From: Bacteroidales bacterium
GTDB taxonomy: Bacteria > Bacteroidota > Bacteroidia > Bacteroidales > F082
Length of the DNA: 64,000 nt
Assembly (NCBI GenBank): GCA_017531225.1
Contig: JAFXLL010000005.1
Coordinates: 1-64,000 of the forward strand
Direction of reading: 5' to 3'
Both the position numbers and the translations under genes were made by a program. Shown here one piece after another: positions 58,639-64,000 of this stretch. The stretch's first letter is position 1, and each line of letters opens with the position of its first letter. Below the pieces are notes generated by a model. The model did no database searches and was not told where the DNA came from. It saw nothing but the letters and a program-made list of their open reading frames with translations.

Positions 58639-61600
58639 TTAATTATCATGTTTTCTTACAACAAACTTATCAAATGCGGCAAGAAGTCCTGGTAAAACGA
58701 AGATAATCAGCACTACAGCAGCCAATGCGCCAGCTCCAATGCATTGCAAAATCTTGGCAATGGTTGCGTCATCGATCAAAACGGACATGGCAAATGGTGC
58801 CATCGTCATGATCGTTCCCGAGGTGAGAATGGTGTGCGTTGACGCCAGATAGGCCTTGCGGATGGAATCGATCTTGCTTGACGTGGCTCGGGCTTCACGG
58901 TAGTTGTTGGTGAACAGTATGCCATAGTCGATGGTCGCGCCCATCAATATACTTTGCATGATGAGGTAGGCCAAATAGAGCAGTTTGCCACCGTTCAGGC
59001 CACTCACCGTCACATTGATGTACACGGCCGACATCACCGTCATTACCAGTATGGCAGGTACGGCAAGCGAGCGGAAGGTGATGGCCACGATGAGGAAGAT
59101 GGACAATATGGTGATGAGTGAAACGAGCAGCATTTCATCGCCAAACTGATTGCGCATTTCGTTCATCATCACCGATTCGCCGATAAGATAATGCTCGCTT
59201 TCAAGCCGTTGGTCGCATTGAGCCGCAAACGTCTCTACAAACTCATGGGTTGCACTGGATTCCTTAGGCAGGTCGGTGAAAACAATGGCTTGCGAATACT
59301 TGCTTCCGCGTAACTGGCTGAAGTTTTCATCAATCAAGACATTGACCGTATCCATTCCAGTCCTTATATCGTCATTGATCAACGAAGCAAAGCGGGGATG
59401 GTTCATTACGGAATCGTTGATCGTTTGGAGCATGTCTTCAATCGACATCTTCACATTGTCATCATCGAAATGAAGGATGCCGTTGTATAGGTAAGCAAGC
59501 TCGATATCGCGTAATTCCATTTCGGCGCCAAAAGAGGAGAGTAGAGCGTGCATCTCGGCAGCATCAAATAGACTTCCTTTAGTGGCGATGTCCATGAGTC
59601 TTTCAGCCATGTTGAGTTTCTCAATGTTCTCCTTGTCAATGGCTGGTGTGGCATCTACAATCTCTTCTTCCTGTTCTTCGACAATCTCAATGATTTCCAC
59701 TGGTGTTTCCTCCAATTCAGCCACCAGTTCTTCCACAACTTCTTCCTCAACACTCTCGGTTTTACCCGCCTGCAGTGCGGTCAACATCAGGTTTTCCTTA
59801 TGCCTCAACAACCTGCGGCTTTCCTGGTTGATCTGCGAAGCAAACATCTTTCTGTTGGCAATGTCGTTGATGACAAAAGTGATGAAATCGTACAACGACA
59901 TGGTCTTTGTCTTATGCTTCACGGTTCGTCCATAGAGGGTGAAGATGATGGATGCACTCTTCTCGTTCATCCCTACCATTTGGGCGAGTTCAGATGAGGT
60001 ATATTGACTCAGGAAAATGGTCGAATCCTTGTAAATCGCATCCTCATCATACTCTTCTACAACGGCTATGTTTTCCTCATGAATTGTGTCTGCAAGGGTT
60101 TCGATGGAGTCATTTTCAACGGGAATCTCAACCAACTGTTCAACAATTTGCGGCTCCGGTGTTTTATTGATTGTGGGCGAAGGCATCATGCTTGCGTTGA
60201 GCAATTCCCTGGATGATCTGATAATCTCACGAATGGAGGTCTTTTGGTCAGCCGGACAAATAAGCGAGATAAGTTCTTGGTCGATGCCGACAAGGTCCGC
60301 AATCTCTTGCGATGTTAGCAAACTGTCGATGAGGCATGTGTCGGTAAGTGCAACGAGGATGTCGAGGTATTGCAGGTCGTCATCGCCGACTTGCGAGGAG
60401 ATCCCATAATAGGCTGAAAGGGTAGTGTCAGCGCTTAATCCCGCAGCGAGCGATGCAAAGTCATGGAGGCTCATTTTTTCTTCGCTCGGATTCTTGGAGC
60501 CAATGTAATAGATGGCTTCCACAAGCATGTTCATGTCAAAATCAGCAAGATTGAAGTCGCTTTCTCCAGCCATGGCCTTCAAGCCGTCAACCATGCTCAT
60601 GGTTTCAGTTGCCGTTAGCTGTTTTTGCATCAGCGAAGGATACGAAATGAACGACTTCACATTGGGATGGGTAGCCATACTATCGGCCAGTTCAATCACT
60701 CTTGTGGCATCGGAATTGTCGTACAGGAGCACGGTGATGTTTTTCGGGGGGAAATACTTTTCGATTTCGGATTTCTGTTCGAAAGAGAATGAGATTTCAG
60801 TCTTGTTGTGAAGGTAGTACGAACCTGCGAATATGACTACAAAAGCAACGACCAACGGAATGCGGAATTTCATGCTAAATCCGGCAAGTCGTTCTGTCTT
60901 AATTTTCAACACTTTTTTGGCCGATTTCTCAATGGCACCGTCCATAGCCAAGATGATCGATGGCAGCACGGTATAGATTGCCACTAAACTGCAAAGGACG
61001 CCTTTCGCCAAAACAATGCCCATATCGGCACCGATTTTCAGCTTCATGAACACGAGCGCCAACAGGCCTACTATGGTGGTAAAGGCGCTGCTTACAATCG
61101 ACGGAGATGCCTTTTTGAGTGCATTGATCATCGCCGTAATGTTATCGCCTTTTCCCAACGATTTTTCCTGTCTGTAGCGATTCATGAGGATGATGGAATA
61201 GTCGATGGAAAGGACGAGCTGAAGGATGGCGGCGATGGAGTTGGTGGTCACGGATACGCTCTCCAGCAGGGCGTTGGTGCCCATATTGATGGCCACAGCC
61301 ACACCGATGGCAGCAAGGAAAATGGGCGGTTCAAGCCACGATTCGCACATGATGAACAGCACAATCAGCAGCAAGACTATGGCAATGAGGATTACGCCTA
61401 TAGGTGCCATAGTGCCATTCTCGCTTTTTTCAACGATAACCCTGTCGCCAAATTTGTCAGCGATCTCATTGGCAATGTCTTCCTGGCTTCGTTGGCTGCC
61501 GCACAGCAGTTCATACAGTACCTTTTCGCCTTGGTTGTATTCTTCGCTGCCATCTTGATACAATAGGTTGGAGACGCCTTCAATGCTGGATAGTTCATTC

Positions 61601-61854
61601 TTAGCAGCTGTCTTCAGACTGTCAGGGAGCGACCAGAACATCACCCTGATCATGCCGGTACCCACGGCATCTGCGCCAAACTCTTCCGACATCCGGTCAA
61701 GGCCCTGCTTCATCGGCGAGTCGTTGGGCAGATAGCGGGTCATGTCAGTGTTGATGTTCGTGCGAGGAATCATCAAGGCACAAGCGATGGCGATTACTAC
61801 CGCTGCTATCAAGAATACAAATCGTTTCCTTACAACAAATTCTGAAAGCTGCAT
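58639..61854 (-). CDS. MMPL/RND-superfamily exporter with a large acidic insert
   Basis: 1071 aa. Twelve membrane segments in two halves (MMPL/HpnN type), with loop motifs IDYSIILMNRYRQE and DYGILFTNNYREAR in the matching TM4/TM10 positions (Asp-Tyr in each). The periplasmic loop between the halves is unusually long (about residues 350-870) and holds an acidic stretch EEEVVEELVAELEE (about 700-740) followed by more Glu. Exports lipids or hopanoid-like cargo in other bacteria. Upstream of phospholipid genes, so lipid export is plausible. Confidence 0.87.
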   Translation of the reverse strand: MQLSEFVVRKRFVFLIAAVVIAIACALMIPRTNINTDMTRYLPNDSPMKQGLDRMSEEFGADAVGTGMIRVMFWSLPDSLKTAAKNELSSIEGVSNLLYQDGSEEYNQGEKVLYELLCGSQRSQEDIANEIADKFGDRVIVEKSENGTMAPIGVILIAIVLLLIVLFIMCESWLEPPIFLAAIGVAVAINMGTNALLESVSVTTNSIAAILQLVLSIDYSIILMNRYRQEKSLGKGDNITAMINALKKASPSIVSSAFTTIVGLLALVFMKLKIGADMGIVLAKGVLCSLVAIYTVLPSIILAMDGAIEKSAKKVLKIKTERLAGFSMKFRIPLVVAFVVIFAGSYYLHNKTEISFSFEQKSEIEKYFPPKNITVLLYDNSDATRVIELADSMATHPNVKSFISYPSLMQKQLTATETMSMVDGLKAMAGESDFNLADFDMNMLVEAIYYIGSKNPSEEKMSLHDFASLAAGLSADTTLSAYYGISSQVGDDDLQYLDILVALTDTCLIDSLLTSQEIADLVGIDQELISLICPADQKTSIREIIRSSRELLNASMMPSPTINKTPEPQIVEQLVEIPVENDSIETLADTIHEENIAVVEEYDEDAIYKDSTIFLSQYTSSELAQMVGMNEKSASIIFTLYGRTVKHKTKTMSLYDFITFVINDIANRKMFASQINQESRRLLRHKENLMLTALQAGKTESVEEEVVEELVAELEETPVEIIEIVEEQEEEIVDATPAIDKENIEKLNMAERLMDIATKGSLFDAAEMHALLSSFGAEMELRDIELAYLYNGILHFDDDNVKMSIEDMLQTINDSVMNHPRFASLINDDIRTGMDTVNVLIDENFSQLRGSKYSQAIVFTDLPKESSATHEFVETFAAQCDQRLESEHYLIGESVMMNEMRNQFGDEMLLVSLITILSIFLIVAITFRSLAVPAILVMTVMSAVYINVTVSGLNGGKLLYLAYLIMQSILMGATIDYGILFTNNYREARATSSKIDSIRKAYLASTHTILTSGTIMTMAPFAMSVLIDDATIAKILQCIGAGALAAVVLIIFVLPGLLAAFDKFVVRKHDN

Positions 61855-61880
61855 GACTGAACTTTCTTTATCGAAATGAG

Positions 61881-63113
61881 TTATTCTTTTGAGGGCGCAA
61901 AGTTACAAAATTTCTTTCCTAAATGCTTCTGCATTACCACGGCACAGGAAGCGTCGCCAGTGACCGACATGACGGTGCGACCCATGTCGATGATGCGATC
62001 GATGCCTGCCGCCACCGCCACACACTCCACGGGGATGCCGGCCGAAGCGAACACCATCGCCATCAAAGCCAAGCTGCCGCCAGGGATGCCGGGAGTTCCG
62101 ATGGATGCCACCGTTGAGGCAAATGCGATGGCCATGTATTGACTCATGGTGAGGTCGATACCACAGCAGTTTGCCATAAATACTGAGACGACACCCAGAT
62201 AGATGGCGACACCGTCCATGTTGATCGTGGCGCCTAACGACAGCACAAAACGCCCGATATCCTTGTTGACGCCCAACTTCTCCGTACACTGCATCGTGTA
62301 AGGCAAAGTGGCTACTGACGAGTCGCTGGAGAAGGCGAACAGCAAGGCGGATTGCATGCCTTTGAAGAACTTAATGGGGGAGAGACCTCCCAAAAATCCT
62401 ACCGCTGATGAATAGACTAAACCCGCATGTACAACGAAACAGAAATAGGCCAAGGCCAACAATGCGGCGTAAGAGCCCAATACGGATGGGCCGTTGTCGA
62501 CCACCACAGGCGTGAGCATGCAAAACACGCCGATGGGAGCCAAGGCCATGATGTATTCAAGGATCTTGCCCACTACATCGTTGAAGCTGAGGGTTACCTT
62601 GCGCGCCATCTCACCTTTTTCTCCGATATGCACCATGGCGATGCCGAAAAACAGGGCTATCACGATGACCTGCATCATCGTCATCGAGCTCACCGGCGTA
62701 AGGATGTTGTCAGGGACCATATTCACCAACTGGTCCATCACCGAGAGTTTGGGCGTTTCTATTGCTGTTGGTACCGTTGCCGTGCTGATGTGGATGACAG
62801 GTAAAAAGCTTTTCAGCAGGGTGGGGACCACCAATCCCAATACAACTGCGAAGATGGTCGTCACCATGAAATAAATGACAGTGCGAAGTCCCAACTTGCC
62901 CACTTTTGTGATGTCGTTCATCGACAGGATGCCTGCCATGATGGACAACAGCACCAATGGTACCACGATGAACTTCAAAAGGTTCAAGAAAATGGTGCCA
63001 ATGGGTTTGATGTATTCGTTGACAAAGTCAGCCTGGTTGCGCAACAGCACGCCAGCAACCACTGCCAGCACCAAGGCGATGCCAATTTGAGCGGTTAGGG
63101 AGATCTTTTTCAT
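61881..63113 (-). CDS. Dicarboxylate/amino acid:cation symporter (DAACS)
   Basis: 410 aa with eight membrane helices and two re-entrant loops: FAFSSDSSVATLPYT (HP1 Ser-rich), GATINMDGVAIY (TM7 NMDG), STVASIGTPGIPGGSL (HP2) and GIDRIIDMGRTVMSVTGDA (TM8). This is the GltP/DctA/GltPh family, taking up glutamate, aspartate or C4-dicarboxylates with H+ or Na+. Its 3' end carries the -7 element of the MMPL gene. I see no promoter between it and the hairpin at 63132, so it may depend on read-through. Confidence 0.93.
   Translation of the reverse strand: MKKISLTAQIGIALVLAVVAGVLLRNQADFVNEYIKPIGTIFLNLLKFIVVPLVLLSIMAGILSMNDITKVGKLGLRTVIYFMVTTIFAVVLGLVVPTLLKSFLPVIHISTATVPTAIETPKLSVMDQLVNMVPDNILTPVSSMTMMQVIVIALFFGIAMVHIGEKGEMARKVTLSFNDVVGKILEYIMALAPIGVFCMLTPVVVDNGPSVLGSYAALLALAYFCFVVHAGLVYSSAVGFLGGLSPIKFFKGMQSALLFAFSSDSSVATLPYTMQCTEKLGVNKDIGRFVLSLGATINMDGVAIYLGVVSVFMANCCGIDLTMSQYMAIAFASTVASIGTPGIPGGSLALMAMVFASAGIPVECVAVAAGIDRIIDMGRTVMSVTGDASCAVVMQKHLGKKFCNFAPSKE
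61898..61905 (-). promoter_or_regulatory. MMPL promoter inside the symporter 3' end (-7)
   Basis: TAACTTTG on the minus strand, within the last codons of the symporter gene and 43 bp before ATG 61854. Confidence 0.5.
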
Positions 63114-63131
63114 GTCATGCTTTTATGAGCA

Positions 63132-63163
63132 AAAAAACCGCCCTTGAAAAAGAGCGGTTTTTT
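63132..63163. terminator. Bidirectional terminator between the lipoprotein and the symporter
   Basis: AAAAAACCGC-c-CTT/AAG-a-GCGGTTTTTT with loop GAAA. It ends the lipoprotein transcript (minus) and lies 18 bp before the symporter ATG. Confidence 0.8.
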
Positions 63164-63180
63164 GTCACATTTTATAAAAA

Positions 63181-63672
63181 TCAAAAGTTTTTCTCTTCAG
63201 TGAATTTCAGGCGATCGGGATTATGCTGCAAGAGTTCCAGGAAGCCTTCCTTGTCGTCCACGGAGAACGCACCCACCATGTCAATTACTAAGGAGCTGTT
63301 GTTGTAGTATCCAATTCCATAGCGCTTTCCGAAAACCACTTCATCCGGGAGCTCACTTTCGTTGTAAACAATCTCGCCTTCCATCTTAGCTTTGAAAGGA
63401 GAGGTGACTTCGAACGACTTTTCCCATGGCAACGTAACGCCGGTCTCGGTGACAGACTCGCCTTGGGCATTGGTATAGGTCACATTCAGTTTAAAGCAAT
63501 CAGACAAAACCTTATTACCAAATTCTTTAGCAACCTTGTACACCACAGTTTTTGTGGTAGGTGTTGGAGTTGGTGTTGGTTCTGGCGTTGGGGTTGGGTT
63601 GTCTTTTTTGCAACCGGTGAACATCATGCTGCCAATAAGCAGGGCGGCGAGAAAAAATGTTACTTTCTTCAT
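63181..63672 (-). CDS. Small lipoprotein with a Pro-Thr stalk
   Basis: 163 aa. Lipobox MMFTGC (Cys about residue 21), then a PT-rich linker NPTPTPEPTPTPTPTT (about 25-40), as in surface-tethered proteins. The C-terminal domain of about 120 residues (TVVYKVAKEFGNKVLSDCFKLNVTY...) is beta-rich and unrecognised. The linker DNA is a GTT/GGT-rich repeat. Own -7 element at 63709. Confidence 0.8.
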   Translation of the reverse strand: MKKVTFFLAALLIGSMMFTGCKKDNPTPTPEPTPTPTPTTKTVVYKVAKEFGNKVLSDCFKLNVTYTNAQGESVTETGVTLPWEKSFEVTSPFKAKMEGEIVYNESELPDEVVFGKRYGIGYYNNSSLVIDMVGAFSVDDKEGFLELLQHNPDRLKFTEEKNF

Positions 63673-63708
63673 AATGTATTAATTTAGGGTTAATAGTTTT
63701 CGAATTTG

Positions 63709-63716
63709 CAAAGATA
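63709..63716 (-). promoter_or_regulatory. Promoter of the PT-stalk lipoprotein (-7)
   Basis: TATCTTTG followed by CA on the minus strand, 36 bp before ATG 63672. Confidence 0.6.
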
Positions 63717-63724
63717 TAAAAAAT

Positions 63725-64000
63725 TTATTTGTTTTTAATATATTCGATGGCAGCGTTAAGTTGAGCCTTGAAATCGCCGTTATTGTTCTTGCGGAGCACG
63801 ATCTGGTCAGGGGTGAAGCCAATACCTTCAAGCACTTTGCCGCCAATCTGAGCCTCGAATGTTGAGGTGTAAATGTAATGCTTCATCGTTTTGAAATCGC
63901 CAAAAGGACCGCCATAGTTGAGGTCGATGTAGTTGGAAGGTTGCAACGGACCTGTGGCGCCAAAGGTGCGTTCGCCGATGACATAACTTGTGGGCAGCAC
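63725..64000 (-). CDS. S41 (tail-specific/C-terminal processing) peptidase, 3' part
   Basis: The frame enters from the right edge and stops at 63725; 91 residues are visible. VIGERTFGATGPLQPS and VLEGIGFTPDQIVL are the conserved C-terminal end of S41 proteases (Lys-Ser dyad proteins), where G(E/R)TFGxTG follows the catalytic Lys. The catalytic residues lie beyond the window. Bacteroidota S41 homologues of this type are secreted or periplasmic. Confidence 0.8.
   Translation of the reverse strand: MLPTSYVIGERTFGATGPLQPSNYIDLNYGGPFGDFKTMKHYIYTSTFEAQIGGKVLEGIGFTPDQIVLRKNNNGDFKAQLNAAIEYIKNK

Overview
The window reads as a chromosome segment of a Bacteroidota bacterium, most likely order Bacteroidales. 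The evidence is: many intergenic TAnnTTTG (-7) promoter motifs; two complete secreted proteases plus one orphan fragment carrying type IX secretion (T9SS) C-terminal domains; an Oar-like TonB-dependent receptor; a DUF4831 protein; KDO/heptose (LPS) genes; and a Bacteroidota-style AmgK-RapZ/MurU pair. There is one tRNA (Lys-TTT) and one small SRP RNA. There are no rRNAs and no CRISPR array.

Layout. (1) 1-7.6 kb is an AT-rich accessory islet. It starts with a REP-type transposase cut off at about 450, continues with a co-directional PD-(D/E)XK-like gene and a Cys-rich HNH-like gene, and ends with a second unit of a two-TM protein plus a membrane-anchored KAP P-loop NTPase. This is the best candidate for an undescribed (probably defence) system. 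(2) 7.7-15.2 kb holds surface-sugar genes: a DegT aminotransferase, gmd, fcl and a FlaA1/CapD-type dehydratase. It is interrupted by a solitary ATPase-DUF234 gene and by a four-helix-bundle gene flanked by inverted 7-bp repeat arrays. (3) 15.2-25 kb holds Sir2, an EEP phosphatase, the minus-strand operon amgK-rapZ / murU / addB-like, then DUF349-aroC, and a higBA module convergent with aroC. (4) 25.8-36 kb is an envelope and secretion region: Oar-like receptor, small lipoprotein, C10 protease with a beta-helix, M28 peptidase, and a lipoprotein built from an internal duplication. (5) 36-45.6 kb holds tRNA-Lys, yciO, an ion-transporter-like permease, a PurF homologue without the catalytic Cys, SRP RNA, a GT2, gmhA/HAD/SSS symporter, DUF4831 and kdsA. 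(6) 45.6-64 kb holds a four-gene envelope operon (LTA-synthase-like sulfatase, lipid kinase, MscS, esterase), an M23 peptidase, a sigma-like regulator with a perfect palindrome over its promoter, truA, mnmE, lipoproteins, phospholipid genes, an MMPL exporter, a dicarboxylate symporter and a partial S41 protease.

How they fit together: gmd+fcl make GDP-fucose; gmhA, the HAD phosphatase and kdsA supply heptose and KDO; the AmgK-MurU pair recycles peptidoglycan sugars; the acyltransferase, CDP-alcohol transferase, lipid kinase and MMPL gene form a lipid-handling group. A striking genome-wide feature is a degenerate 7-bp repeat (AGGTGAG or TTTAGAG type). It lies between genes and also inside coding regions, where it is translated as a heptapeptide (LTSHLSP-like) linker.
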